In this document: positions 39,033-49,211 of the stretch, in pieces | Position numbering within the stretch: position 1 is the first letter of the stretch | How the letters are laid out: every line of letters begins with the position of its first letter | NCBI GenBank assembly: GCA_030729385.1 | Contig: JANQXM010000047.1 | Location: forward strand, 1-64,000 | DNA from: Opitutales bacterium | Lineage (GTDB): Bacteria > Verrucomicrobiota > Verrucomicrobiia > Opitutales > Coraliomargaritaceae | Direction: 5' to 3' | DNA: 64,000 bases | The notes under the pieces: generated by a model | Database searches by the model: none | What the model saw: only the letters and a program-made list of their open reading frames with translations | What the model was told of the DNA's origin: nothing | Position numbers and translations under genes: made by a program

Positions 39033-40214
39033 TTACGCAAGCTCCGTCCAAGCACCATCATTCGCACTAGATGCCACGGCTGCTTCGATAAAGGCTAAGC
39101 CAATTCGCCCATCTTCAACATTAGCATATTTTGAACCGTCGCAGTTAAAGGACTCACCCGATTTATAAGCGCGGACATCCACTTCAAAATCACGGTGCAA
39201 TCGTGCCAAGGCATCATGAAACGCCTCACCGTGACCAGAAGGCAATGTGGGCTGCCCCATAAGATCATCTGACAAATCACCGAGGAAACCATCGTTGGCC
39301 GACACCTCACCGCGCCAATAAACACGATCCGGTTGACCGGGCAGCATGACCTTCAATGCTTCGGGCTCTTCTTGACGCCAAACAAGTGTGCCTTTGCTGC
39401 CGTTCACTTCTATACTCAGATCGTTCTTATGACCGATACAAATCTGCGATGCACGCACGAGTGCTTTCGCACCGTTGGAGAGCTCACAGTAGGTAGTAAA
39501 GTGATCATCCAATGAACGCCCTTCAACTATGACTTCAAGTCGAGCTGAAAGCTTGTTTACATCAAGACCAGTCACATAGCGCAACTGCATCAGCGCATGT
39601 GTGCCGATATCGCCACCGCAATTGGACGCACCTGTCTTAGCTGGATCGGCACGCCATTCGGCTTGCTGGATACCTTCGTCCTCAGCCTTACCTGCAAGCC
39701 AACCTTGAATGTAGGAAGAATCCACCCAACGCACGTCACCGATCAAACCACTTTGCACAATATGTCGGCTCAAGCGAGTGCTCCAGTGCCCGAGGTATGT
39801 ATGCGCCACTGCGAACGGCACTTTGTGTTTTGCAACAGCGGCAGCCAATTTCTCGGCTTCAGCGAGATTAAGCGTCAAAGGCTTTTCGCAAAAAACCGGG
39901 ATACCAGCTTCGACCGCCTTCAATGCAGGCGCAAAGTGCGCATGATTCGGCGTCACGACGACGACATAGTCCAATTGCTCTTCAGCAGGCAGCTCTTTCT
40001 GCGCATCGATCATTTCGTCGAAGCTCGCGTATCCTTTGATCGGATACGGCCAGTTCGCCGCATCTTCAATGGCAGCTTCGGGATTACTCCGCAAAGCTGC
40101 TGCAGTGACCCGGCGTGTTCCGTCGAAGTGAATCGCCTTTTGGTGTGGGTGCGCAAAAAACGCACCGCCACCACCGCCGATAAGACCAACATTTAATGTG
40201 CGTGGGGAACTCAT
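39033..40214 (-). CDS. Gfo/Idh/MocA family oxidoreductase (cytoplasmic)
   Basis: LNVGLIGGGGGAFFAHPHQKAIHFDG; VVVVTPNHAHFAPALKAVEAGIPVFCEKPLTLNLAEAEKL; no signal peptide. Confidence 0.95.
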   Translation of the reverse strand: MSSPRTLNVGLIGGGGGAFFAHPHQKAIHFDGTRRVTAAALRSNPEAAIEDAANWPYPIKGYASFDEMIDAQKELPAEEQLDYVVVVTPNHAHFAPALKAVEAGIPVFCEKPLTLNLAEAEKLAAAVAKHKVPFAVAHTYLGHWSTRLSRHIVQSGLIGDVRWVDSSYIQGWLAGKAEDEGIQQAEWRADPAKTGASNCGGDIGTHALMQLRYVTGLDVNKLSARLEVIVEGRSLDDHFTTYCELSNGAKALVRASQICIGHKNDLSIEVNGSKGTLVWRQEEPEALKVMLPGQPDRVYWRGEVSANDGFLGDLSDDLMGQPTLPSGHGEAFHDALARLHRDFEVDVRAYKSGESFNCDGSKYANVEDGRIGLAFIEAAVASSANDGAWTELA

Positions 40215-40236
40215 ATAATAAAACTCCTGTTAATAA

Positions 40237-41799
40237 TTAATGGGCGCCTTCACCAAGAACCTTAGGCTTATAACCGCCCTTAGATTTAAAGAAGAGGATC
40301 AGGCCGACATATGCGACAAACATGAACATCGGGAAGATTGCCATCTTAGCTAGAGCTCCTTGCGTTTCTCTTTCAACGATAGCAGTTGCTTCAGCCTTCG
40401 CCTCTTCAGGCAAGCTAGCAAGTGCGACTCCATCTACGGCCTCATAGTGTCCGAGGAAATAATCGTTCTCAGACTTCACCTGCTCATAGACCGCTGGTAA
40501 CTCTTCTTCGAGTGCAGAAGTCACTGAACTCTCTTGGAGGAATCCAATGAATGGTCCACCAAGGATACCAACCGTCAACATGCCGATACCAGCAATTGCA
40601 TTCAGCGTGAGCGCGCCGCCCTTAGGCGTTTGCTCGGCAACAACTCCTAGCATAGTCGGCCAGAAGTAAGTCTTGGCGACCCCATAAATAGTTGCAGCAA
40701 AGAAGATGGCGATCACCGCAGTGGCAAACGAGAGCAGATAGAGCCCGACAACCGCAAGGGCCGCACACAATGTGAGCAAACCCAGAGGACCAAATTTCTT
40801 AATCACGGGACCTGCATTAAAACGCAGCACCATCATAATGAAAGAGGTATAAATAAGCACCCAAGTTGGATCGAAACCGGCGGCATGCATTGGCTTTTCC
40901 ATGAGTGCTGAAATCCATCCATCCGTGCCAAGCTCTGTCGTGGCAAGTGGCATCATGATGATCACCAAAACAAGTAAGAGCGGGTTGCCGAACGAGCGGC
41001 AATAAGCGGTATAAGCAAGAACAGATACACCCACTAAGACCCATGAAACTGTAGCTGACCAACCGATGACATCTGCACTCCCGAGTTGGAAGAAGATCAA
41101 GTAGAACACAATAAACGAACCAGCTGTGCCCAACTCCGCGAGCATTTCACGGTAACTTGAACCAGCAGCCACACGCTCGTTTACTGGGAATTTAACCCGT
41201 GCCAGCATTACCAAGTAAATAAATGCTGGTAAGAACATGATGCCGATCAAGATGCGCCAGTCACTCGCGACGACGCCGCCCAATGCAATGGCTAAGACAC
41301 CACCGAGAATCAAACCACCGGGCCAGCCAGCATGCAGGATGTTCAACCACTTGGACTTCTCATCTTTAAAGAGTGTAGCGACGACGGGGTTAATAAATGC
41401 TTCCACCGTGCCATTACCGAGACCGAGTATCACGGAACCCCAGTAAAGGTAATTCCAAGCCTTCGCTTGTGCTGCGGCTAAGTCAGAAACGTCACCGTTG
41501 ACGATCCCATAAGCCATCACCGCGAGCGCACCAAAGACCGCATAACAAGCGAAACTAAAATACATCGCGAATTTGTAACCAACTCGGTCGATGATCAAAC
41601 TGAAGAGAATAATACTAATCGCGAAAGGCCAGATACCCGCGCCGAATAGCACGCCTCCTTGCACTTTATCTAAACCGAATTGCTCGGGCCAGATGCCGCT
41701 ATTGATCAAAATGGCACGGATGATGAATGCCATCGAAGTAGTAATCAGGGCTATAAATGAGCCCCAGAAGACGAGTTTGTCGTTTTTAGTGTGTTCCAT
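40237..41799 (-). CDS. MFS transporter
   Basis: About 12 TM, FGAGIWPFAISIILFSLIIDRVGYKFAM, GLGNGTVEAFINPVVATLFKDEKSKWLNILHAGWPGG, YGVAKTYFWPTMLGVVAEQTPKGGALTLNAIAG. Confidence 0.92.
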   Translation of the reverse strand: MEHTKNDKLVFWGSFIALITTSMAFIIRAILINSGIWPEQFGLDKVQGGVLFGAGIWPFAISIILFSLIIDRVGYKFAMYFSFACYAVFGALAVMAYGIVNGDVSDLAAAQAKAWNYLYWGSVILGLGNGTVEAFINPVVATLFKDEKSKWLNILHAGWPGGLILGGVLAIALGGVVASDWRILIGIMFLPAFIYLVMLARVKFPVNERVAAGSSYREMLAELGTAGSFIVFYLIFFQLGSADVIGWSATVSWVLVGVSVLAYTAYCRSFGNPLLLVLVIIMMPLATTELGTDGWISALMEKPMHAAGFDPTWVLIYTSFIMMVLRFNAGPVIKKFGPLGLLTLCAALAVVGLYLLSFATAVIAIFFAATIYGVAKTYFWPTMLGVVAEQTPKGGALTLNAIAGIGMLTVGILGGPFIGFLQESSVTSALEEELPAVYEQVKSENDYFLGHYEAVDGVALASLPEEAKAEATAIVERETQGALAKMAIFPMFMFVAYVGLILFFKSKGGYKPKVLGEGAH

Positions 41800-41822
41800 G
41801 TTATTATGTGTATGTGGGTAGT

Positions 41823-42644
41823 TTAAACTTTTGAAAAAAGCACGACGCCTGATGTGGCGCTGCGACGTTTGGGTTTTGTATCGCCAAAACGGCGACGGTA
41901 TTTGAGAGGTGTGATTTTGAGCTCTAAACGAAATGCGCGGGTCATATTGGTTTGATCATTAAAACCGCATTCGACCGCGATTTTTGATAAGTCTGTGTCC
42001 GTGCTACGTAGAAGTGCACAGGCTGCATTCAAACGCGTTTTCTGTAAATACATAAGCGGCGTGAGTCCAAAGATCTTGCGAAACAGACGCTCTTGTTTGC
42101 TCACTGAAATCCCGCCGATCTTCGCCATGTCCGCAGTGGAGAGTTTTTCCCGATAATGCGCTCGAACATGATCAACAATCAAATGCATCTCCGGATGATC
42201 TGAATACACCGCATCCGTGTCTCGGATAATACGTGCAACGCCGGCAAGACCAACGATCGCACCTTTAGAATCACAAAGCGGCATTTTAGTCGTGCATAAC
42301 CAGTCGAGCGATCCATCCGCGGATGGCACGAGCTCGATCTTATCGGAAATGGCTATGCCTGTTTCCAACACAGACCTGTCATCTTCATAGAAAGCGTCTG
42401 CCAAAAAATCGGGGCTGTAATCGTAGTCCGTCTTCCCGATTAAACCTTCAACGGAAGACTCCCCAAGTGTGCGCGCAAAACTCAAGCTCCCCCCCATGAA
42501 TCGGCTGTCTGCATCCTTAACAAAATAATAGGCCCCGGGAATAGCATCAAACAGCGCATCCATCAACTGACCTGGACGGAGCGACGCAAGGAACGCCTGC
42601 TGACTTTCGAGCAGACTGCCTTCTGTGGGGTATTTGGGCAACAT
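41823..42644 (-). CDS. PAS-domain AraC family regulator
   Basis: PAS-like FDAIPGAYYFVKDADSRFMGGSLSFARTLG; AraC HTH STADMAKIGGISVSKQERLFRKIFGLTPLMYLQKTRL. Confidence 0.92.
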   Translation of the reverse strand: MLPKYPTEGSLLESQQAFLASLRPGQLMDALFDAIPGAYYFVKDADSRFMGGSLSFARTLGESSVEGLIGKTDYDYSPDFLADAFYEDDRSVLETGIAISDKIELVPSADGSLDWLCTTKMPLCDSKGAIVGLAGVARIIRDTDAVYSDHPEMHLIVDHVRAHYREKLSTADMAKIGGISVSKQERLFRKIFGLTPLMYLQKTRLNAACALLRSTDTDLSKIAVECGFNDQTNMTRAFRLELKITPLKYRRRFGDTKPKRRSATSGVVLFSKV

Positions 42645-42664
42645 GTGCCAGCAAACAACTTAAA

Positions 42665-42682
42665 TTGACGATATTTGACAAG
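42665..42682. promoter_or_regulatory. Candidate regulator site TTGACGATATTTGACAAG upstream of the PAS-AraC gene
   Basis: 15/18 match to the perfect inverted repeat at 52866-52883. Confidence 0.4.
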
Positions 42683-42881
42683 AATAATTTTCGAAAAATC
42701 CTTCAATTCGCGCACAGACCTAGCAGGAATACATCACTAAAAGCTGTATATTAGCGAGTTAAGGAACATTCCTAAATCGAACAACACAAATAGACCTCAA
42801 GAGAAACCAAATCCAACCTGTCGATATTTGAATAAACTACCACGTATTCACGTGATCATTTCAAGACAGCTGCCCCTCCCC

Positions 42882-44096
42882 TTAAGCGGGAGCGATTGAT
42901 TTCAAGTTGATCGGGTTTTTCATGATCGAATCAAACACAGTCGCCAAGCAACCCTGGATCTGATCTTCGCCGGCAGCATTCACCAACACCTCCAACGGCT
43001 CAGCCATGTATGGCAACGTGTTTGCGAAGATCGCATCTTTGATTTGCGGCTCCGCAATCTTCATCAATTGCCCCATACGCCCCCCGATCACAATCATCGA
43101 TGGATTAAAAGTTTCAACCAACCGGGCAGCACCAGCACCTAGCTGTGCGCCAACCTCGCTCAAGACCTTCAGCACGGCCGGATCGCCAGACTTGGCTTTT
43201 TCCAAAATCAAACCAATCCAATCAACCCCAGCACCAATCTTACTCGGAATGGTGACTCCAGCAGATATTAGCTTTCGCTTCACAGCAGACGCACCGATCT
43301 CAGTCACCCAACAACCCAGTTTACCGCAACCACAGCGAACACCATTGTCCATGAAATGCGTATGCCCGACCTGCCCCGCGAAACCTTGCTTGCCGCGCAA
43401 TAGAACACCGTCGACAATTACACCCGCAGCAAGACCGACCCCAAGACTTAGATAAATCAAATTACGAACCCCTGGACGCGGTCCAAAGTGATGCACCCCA
43501 ATTGCGCCTGAATGTGCTTCATTCTCAACATGGACGGGCAGTTTATAACGCGCTTCCCACGTCGCTTTGAGCGGCACATGCTCCCAACCGGAGGTGGGAC
43601 CATATGAAAGCTCACCAATATCGCGATTCACTAAACCTGCCAACGCGACACAAATCCCCTGGCATGGCAAATCCCTCAAAGAAGAAATTTCGAGCGCCTC
43701 CTCAACCAGTTCAGCAACAGGCAACAAGCTCTCCTCTGGTCCCATATCGGGCAATAAAGGTAATCGCACGCTCCAGAGCACTTCCTGACCAACGTTTGAA
43801 AGCACAACCGAGACGTAATCAAGATTCACATCCACTGCGATCATCGAACCGCAATTCGGATTTAAATTTAATAGCAAGCCCGGCCGCCCGGCACCGCCCA
43901 AATCCAGCTCAGTCTCATTAACAATCGATAAGTCCAGCAACACACTCACAATATTTGAGATCGTCGCCCGCGTAAGACCAAGGCTGGCTGATATCTGCGC
44001 ACGCGACATCGGACCATTCAGTTTCAGCTGTTGCAGCACATTAACTGCATTCAACCAGCGAATATCGCTCCTATCATAGCGTTGCTTCCGTATCAT
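42882..44096 (-). CDS. ROK family transcriptional regulator (NagC/XylR-ROK)
   Basis: N-terminal wHTH LNGPMSRAQISASLGLTRATISNIVSVLLD; CGCGKLGCWVTEIGA zinc motif; LIYLSLGVGLAAGVIVDGVLLRGKQGFAGQVGH. Confidence 0.95.
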   Translation of the reverse strand: MIRKQRYDRSDIRWLNAVNVLQQLKLNGPMSRAQISASLGLTRATISNIVSVLLDLSIVNETELDLGGAGRPGLLLNLNPNCGSMIAVDVNLDYVSVVLSNVGQEVLWSVRLPLLPDMGPEESLLPVAELVEEALEISSLRDLPCQGICVALAGLVNRDIGELSYGPTSGWEHVPLKATWEARYKLPVHVENEAHSGAIGVHHFGPRPGVRNLIYLSLGVGLAAGVIVDGVLLRGKQGFAGQVGHTHFMDNGVRCGCGKLGCWVTEIGASAVKRKLISAGVTIPSKIGAGVDWIGLILEKAKSGDPAVLKVLSEVGAQLGAGAARLVETFNPSMIVIGGRMGQLMKIAEPQIKDAIFANTLPYMAEPLEVLVNAAGEDQIQGCLATVFDSIMKNPINLKSIAPA

Positions 44097-44118
44097 TGTG
44101 AGCTAAAGACCTCTTTTC

Positions 44119-44163
44119 GCTTGCTTTTGCAAGCAGCATACCATCTTTGTTTATTTACTAAAC
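44119..44163. promoter_or_regulatory. Candidate ROK operator region in divergent promoter
   Basis: GCTTGC-TTTT-GCAAGC (44119-44134) and GTTTA-TTTAC-TAAAC (44149-44163), between divergent ROK and Gfo/Idh/MocA genes. Confidence 0.45.
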
Positions 44164-44228
44164 TTAACATTTCAAGGCACAAATATAGATGTTATTGTCT
44201 ACTATATAGAACCTCAAATTACATTATC

Positions 44229-45710
44229 ATGAAAAACCCCATCCCCCACGTCACTAGACGGACATTCCTCAAGTCCTCTGCCGCATTCGGCGCACTCACA
44301 GTATTGCCATCCTATGTGGTGCTCGGCAACAAATCATCTACCGGCATAGCGCCGAGTGAACGTATTAATCTTGCTGCGATCGGCGTCGGCAACCGTGGCG
44401 GCGGCGTGCTCAAAACGATGTATGACACCGGTCTCTGCAATGTCGTCGCTCTGTGTGATATCGACATGGGCGGCGCGCACACCCATGAGAATCGCTACCG
44501 CTTCGGTCTTACGGACAAGGCACCTGCCACCAAGAAAGGCGTGACCGTCGATCGCGCGCCCTACAAAGCACGAGGCTTTACTGATTTCCGTAAGATGCTT
44601 GAAGAAATGGGCGATGAGATCGATGCCGTCCTCGTTGGCACACCCGACCACTCTCACTTCGCGGCCTGTATGTTAGCGATGTCGCTTGGTAAACATGTCT
44701 ACGTTGAAAAACCGCTGGCGCATACTTTCGGTCAAGCTGCTCGCATGATGGACCTCGCCGAACGCTCCGGCGTCGCGACTCAAATGGGCAACCAAGGTCA
44801 CTCTGGCGGTAATTACTTCCAGTTCAAAGCATGGACTGAAGCGGGCATCATCAAGGATGTCACACGCATCAAAGCTTACATGAACCGTTCCCGCAGATGG
44901 CATGGTTGGGGGCAAGATACAACAGAGTTTCCGGTCGATCCTATGCCAGACTATATTGATTGGGATCAATGGCATGCTACCGTTGTGACTAAAGCACCTT
45001 TTAGTAAAAGGCTGCACCCTGCCGAGTGGCGCAGTTGGTTCGATTTTGGTAGCGGTGCATTCGGCGACTGGGGTCCACACATCTTGGACACTTGCCACGA
45101 GTTCCTGCAGCTAGGTCTACCACACACGATCAGTGCCGACCTGCTACAAGGACCGAACAAATTCGTCTTCCCACAAGCATCCACGATACGCTTCGATTTC
45201 GCGGAACGCGGTCCTGGTCTGCCCGCCTGTAATGTGACTTGGCAGGATGGTATCGATAACACTCCGGTTCTCGAAGAAGAATATTTCAATCAAGAAAAGA
45301 ATAAGTTAACAGGGAAAACTGAACTGGTCGCACCGAAGTTAAATACCCACGGCAAGATCATCTACTCCAAAGATTTTGTTTTCCAAGGTGGCTCACATTC
45401 GGAAGTGCTCACGATACTTCCAAAAGAAAAGTATCTGGATGTTCGCCGCACACTGCCGACCTTCTCGCAAAAGAATTCGGACCACTACACAAACTTCCTA
45501 CTCAGTTGTAAGGGCGAAGAAACAACACGCTCGCCGTTCAGCGTGAGCGGTCCTCTCTGCCAAGTCTTCAATCTCGGCGTGATTGCACAGCGCTTAGGAG
45601 GTGAACTGAAGTTCGATGCCAAGAGTCAAACGATTACCAACAATAAGGCAGCTCAAGCCCTACTCGATCCCGCACCACGCAAGGGCTGGGAAGAGTTTTA
45701 CAAAATGTAG
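44229..45710 (+). CDS. Gfo/Idh/MocA family oxidoreductase, Tat signal
   Basis: ATG 44229 gives MKNPIPHVTRRTFLKSSAAFGALTVLPSYV (ORF track start 44031 adds a spurious 66 aa); INLAAIGVGNRGGGVLKTMYD; VGTPDHSHFAACMLAMSLGKHVYVEKPLAHTFGQA. Confidence 0.95.
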   Translation: MKNPIPHVTRRTFLKSSAAFGALTVLPSYVVLGNKSSTGIAPSERINLAAIGVGNRGGGVLKTMYDTGLCNVVALCDIDMGGAHTHENRYRFGLTDKAPATKKGVTVDRAPYKARGFTDFRKMLEEMGDEIDAVLVGTPDHSHFAACMLAMSLGKHVYVEKPLAHTFGQAARMMDLAERSGVATQMGNQGHSGGNYFQFKAWTEAGIIKDVTRIKAYMNRSRRWHGWGQDTTEFPVDPMPDYIDWDQWHATVVTKAPFSKRLHPAEWRSWFDFGSGAFGDWGPHILDTCHEFLQLGLPHTISADLLQGPNKFVFPQASTIRFDFAERGPGLPACNVTWQDGIDNTPVLEEEYFNQEKNKLTGKTELVAPKLNTHGKIIYSKDFVFQGGSHSEVLTILPKEKYLDVRRTLPTFSQKNSDHYTNFLLSCKGEETTRSPFSVSGPLCQVFNLGVIAQRLGGELKFDAKSQTITNNKAAQALLDPAPRKGWEEFYKM

Positions 45711-45726
45711 CCCTAAGAATTGTATC

Positions 45727-46488
45727 ATGAAAATCATTACACTGGGAATCACCCTACTCGCATCTGTAGCACTCGCTAGTGGCAACCAAATAGCTGACAG
45801 TCAGCAAAACTGGGTCAAGCACTACGCAAAGCAAAAGAAGATGGTGTCGCCTAGCGAAGCCTTAATAAACAAGGATTCCGAACCGGCACTCACCGAAGGC
45901 TTCGTTTCCCTCTACAATGGTAAAGACCTCTCTGGCTGGACGCCGCGTGGTGGTGAATGCAGTTTCGAAACATCCGGTGATACTATCATCGGCACATGCG
46001 TGCCAGGATCCCCCAGTACTTATCTTTCAACAGATAGAGATGATTACACCGATTTCATCTTCACGGCAGAAATAAAATGGGAAATCGATGGCAACACCGG
46101 TGTAATGTTCCGCGCCGCGCATCGTAAAGGCAAAAGCGGCAGGGAAATCGTCTACGGTCCTCAGTGTGAAATGGAAGGCTTTGAAAAAGACCGCGGTTGG
46201 TCCGGCGGCATCTATGGTCAAGACGCAGGTGGATGGCTCTATCCGCTCTGGCTCGATGCACACGAGGAAGCTCGCAAGGCACTGAAACGTGAAGGATGGA
46301 ACCGAGTCACCATCCAAGCAATCGGCAAAGACGTGAAGACTTGGGTCAACGGTGTGCCAACCGCGCACTGGATCGATGAAGAATACGGCAAAGGCTTCTT
46401 CAGCTTACAGGTCCACTCCGGAAAACAGGGCAAGATCCACTTCCGCAACCTTAAGGTCAAAGAACTTAAAGCCACACACACTCTCTAA
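45727..46488 (+). CDS. DUF1080 (3-keto-disaccharide hydrolase-like) secreted protein
   Basis: ATG 45727 gives signal peptide MKIITLGITLLASVALASG; FVSLYNGKDLSGWTPRGGECSFETSGDTIIG...GVMFRAAHRKGK...GKIHFRNLKVKEL. Confidence 0.93.
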   Translation: MKIITLGITLLASVALASGNQIADSQQNWVKHYAKQKKMVSPSEALINKDSEPALTEGFVSLYNGKDLSGWTPRGGECSFETSGDTIIGTCVPGSPSTYLSTDRDDYTDFIFTAEIKWEIDGNTGVMFRAAHRKGKSGREIVYGPQCEMEGFEKDRGWSGGIYGQDAGGWLYPLWLDAHEEARKALKREGWNRVTIQAIGKDVKTWVNGVPTAHWIDEEYGKGFFSLQVHSGKQGKIHFRNLKVKELKATHTL

Positions 46489-46512
46489 GGCACCCAACAA
46501 TACAAAGTATAA

Positions 46513-47844
46513 GTGATGAAAAAAAACTCCAGTATCACACGACGTTCCTTCCTTAAGCACTCTGCAACCGCAGCAGGTGCCGCCTGGGCGGGGCCGATGA
46601 TTCTTAAGGCGGAGACCTTAGGCAATAGCTCGAAGGCAGCTGCCAATTCCCGTATTGGAATCGGATTCATCGGAACAGGCCTGATCGCACAAGGGCACCT
46701 CAAAAGCTTTGCATCCATGAAAGAGCTACAGGCGGTCGCCGCCTGTGACGTGAACCAATCCAAGCTGGAGAGTGCAGTCAAAACCTTGGAGAGCAAAGGG
46801 GCGACTTCGGTCATGGCAACCAGCCGCTATGAGGAAGTGTTGGATAATCCGGCTGTGGATATCGTCTGCATCGCGACACCGGATCACTGGCATGCCGCGG
46901 TCGCAATTGCTGCGATGAAGGCAGGTAAGGATGTGTATGTGGAGAAGCCGATGACACTGACGATCGAAGAAGGTAAGGCTGTGCTGGCGGCGGAGCAGAA
47001 ATATGGTCGAATTCTTCAAGTCGGATCGCAGCAACGCTCATCCGCGCATTTCCGTATCGCTGCGTCGCTGGTGCGCAACGGTATGATCGGAGAAGTTAAA
47101 GAGATCTACGCGCAGTTGTATACTATGCCGAAACCGCCTAAGGACCAAGCGGTCAAACCGGTTCCCGAGGGGTTTGACTATGACCGTTGGTTGGGGCCGA
47201 CTCCATTTTATGACTATACGGACCATCGCGTCCTCTCAACATACGGTGGAGGCTGGCGCTGTTACTGGGATTACGGCAATCTTAAGTTTGGCGACTGGGG
47301 CGCACATCACTTTGATATCATCCAATGGGCGCTCGGTCGGGACGCTACTGGCCCGGTGGAGTTTATTCCAAAGGGCTATGAAGGTTCTAAATACCACCAT
47401 TATCGCTACGCCGACGGCATCACGGTTTGGCGGGATAAAAAAGCTGCTAAAAATCAGGCGGTGGCTCCTGGCGAGAAGCCGGAGAAAGAGCCCAGCATAC
47501 GCTTCATCGGGTCCGAAGGTGAAGTGCGTGTCAGCCGTGGTATGATTGACACCACACCGGCAGAACTCAAGCGTCACCGCTTTACCGAGAACGATATCCT
47601 GCTCTACGAATCTAAAAACCACCGACAGAATTTCATCGATAGTGTCCTGTCGCGCGAACCGACGATTTGCCCGGCATCAGTCGGGCATCGCACGGGTAGC
47701 ATCTGTCAGCTGGCAGGCATCGCACAACGTTTAGGCCGTCCCCTTAAGTGGAATCCAGATGCGGAACAAATCGTCGGCGATACCGCAGCCCAAGGGATGC
47801 AGGACCGCCCGCGCCGCAAGGGGTATGAACTTCCGACAGTATGA
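46513..47844 (+). CDS. Gfo/Idh/MocA family oxidoreductase, Tat signal
   Basis: [89 protein letters not shown]. Confidence 0.95.
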   Translation: MMKKNSSITRRSFLKHSATAAGAAWAGPMILKAETLGNSSKAAANSRIGIGFIGTGLIAQGHLKSFASMKELQAVAACDVNQSKLESAVKTLESKGATSVMATSRYEEVLDNPAVDIVCIATPDHWHAAVAIAAMKAGKDVYVEKPMTLTIEEGKAVLAAEQKYGRILQVGSQQRSSAHFRIAASLVRNGMIGEVKEIYAQLYTMPKPPKDQAVKPVPEGFDYDRWLGPTPFYDYTDHRVLSTYGGGWRCYWDYGNLKFGDWGAHHFDIIQWALGRDATGPVEFIPKGYEGSKYHHYRYADGITVWRDKKAAKNQAVAPGEKPEKEPSIRFIGSEGEVRVSRGMIDTTPAELKRHRFTENDILLYESKNHRQNFIDSVLSREPTICPASVGHRTGSICQLAGIAQRLGRPLKWNPDAEQIVGDTAAQGMQDRPRRKGYELPTV

Positions 47845-47933
47845 GCCCTGCGTTATAGCAGCAGAGGCATTTCTTGATTCGCGGGTTCTGTCGAAACATG
47901 TCCGTAATCTGCACACACACACTTTAATACACA

Positions 47934-49172
47934 ATGAAAAATACAAAATACTGGATTAGTCTACTGACCACAGTGCTGCTTACAGGCAGCACATCAATCG
48001 CAGGCGAATGGATTGAGCTTTTTAACGGCAAAGACCTCACAAACTGGGAAAACCCTTACGACTGGGGGCAGGCGAAAGTCGTGGATGGAGAACTCCACCT
48101 CACCACGGAGAAGTCCAAGTGGTTCCTTTCAACCGAAAAGGAATATTCTGATTTCATCTTCGAAGCGGAAGTGAAAATGCCTGAAGGCAAATGCAACTCT
48201 GGTTTTCTGTTCCGAAGTCACAAGTCTAAGAACAAGATGTTCGGTTATCAGGCGGAAGTGGACCCCTCTAGCAGAAACTGGTCCGGCGGCCTCTACGATG
48301 AGGGACGCCGCCGTTGGTTTATCTCCCCTAACCGCGATCACGCAGAATCCAAAGAGGAAGAGAAAAAGTCCATCACTGCGTTTCTCGAACGTGCCGGCGA
48401 CAGCTTCAAGCGTCATGACTGGAACCATTACCGCATCGAATGCCGCGGCGACCATATCCAGATCTTCGTCAATGGCGTCATGACGACAGATATCCATGAC
48501 AAGGAAGATGCCAAGGGATACATCGCACTTCAGCACCATGGCGAAGACGGCCAGGTCTACCGCTTTCGCAATATAAAGATAATGGAGCTCACAGATGGCT
48601 ACGAAGACCTCTTCTCGTCAGGAGACTTTTCAAAATGGACAACACTCGAAGGCCATCCTGTTACACTCTGGACAATCAATGATGGCGTCGTCGAACGACC
48701 TGAACTGAAACCAGGCGACAAACGTCCGGGACCAATCATTACGAAGAATCACTATAAAGAATTCGACCTGAAGTTTGACTGGAAGATCAGCGCTGGCGGC
48801 AACTCGGGAGTAAAGTATCGGACTCAAGGTCACCTCGGTCTCGAATATCAGGTGCTCGACGATGGCGTGCATAAGGACAGCAATCTTTCGGCAGGTATTT
48901 ATGCACTGGTGCCAGCAAATGAAGACAAACCATACAATCCAGGTGAACAGTGGAACTCTGGCCGCATCGTCGTGAAAGGCAATCATGTCGAGCACTACAT
49001 CAACGGCGTAAAAGTTGCAGAGGTTGAAGTTGGCAGCGATGATTGGGTCGAACGTTTCGAAAAGAGTAAATACAAGAAGCATGAAGGCTTCGGCACATGG
49101 ACCGGTCCCATATACCTTCAAGACCACAGTGATCCGGTTTCATTTCGAAATTTCCGCATCAAGGAGCTATAA
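47934..49172 (+). CDS. Tandem DUF1080 secreted protein (two domains)
   Basis: Domain 1 GEWIELFNGKDLTNWENP...RFRNIKIMEL; domain 2 GYEDLFSSGDFSKWTTL...IYLQDHSDPVSFRNFRIKEL. Confidence 0.92.
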   Translation: MKNTKYWISLLTTVLLTGSTSIAGEWIELFNGKDLTNWENPYDWGQAKVVDGELHLTTEKSKWFLSTEKEYSDFIFEAEVKMPEGKCNSGFLFRSHKSKNKMFGYQAEVDPSSRNWSGGLYDEGRRRWFISPNRDHAESKEEEKKSITAFLERAGDSFKRHDWNHYRIECRGDHIQIFVNGVMTTDIHDKEDAKGYIALQHHGEDGQVYRFRNIKIMELTDGYEDLFSSGDFSKWTTLEGHPVTLWTINDGVVERPELKPGDKRPGPIITKNHYKEFDLKFDWKISAGGNSGVKYRTQGHLGLEYQVLDDGVHKDSNLSAGIYALVPANEDKPYNPGEQWNSGRIVVKGNHVEHYINGVKVAEVEVGSDDWVERFEKSKYKKHEGFGTWTGPIYLQDHSDPVSFRNFRIKEL

Positions 49173-49211
49173 GCTTTCACTATTACCTACCCTTACCCTA
49201 CCCAGCACTAA

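Noticed and set aside
39597-40196. 199-aa ORF antisense to a Gfo gene
   Set aside because: Shadow ORF of the well-supported minus-strand gene 39033..40214.
44031-44228. N-terminal extension of the Gfo gene overlapping ROK
   Set aside because: The Tat signal begins at ATG 44229; the upstream 66 codons are the divergent promoter and ROK 5' end.
48630-49127. 165-aa minus ORF
   Set aside because: Antisense to the tandem DUF1080 gene; no start context or domain features.
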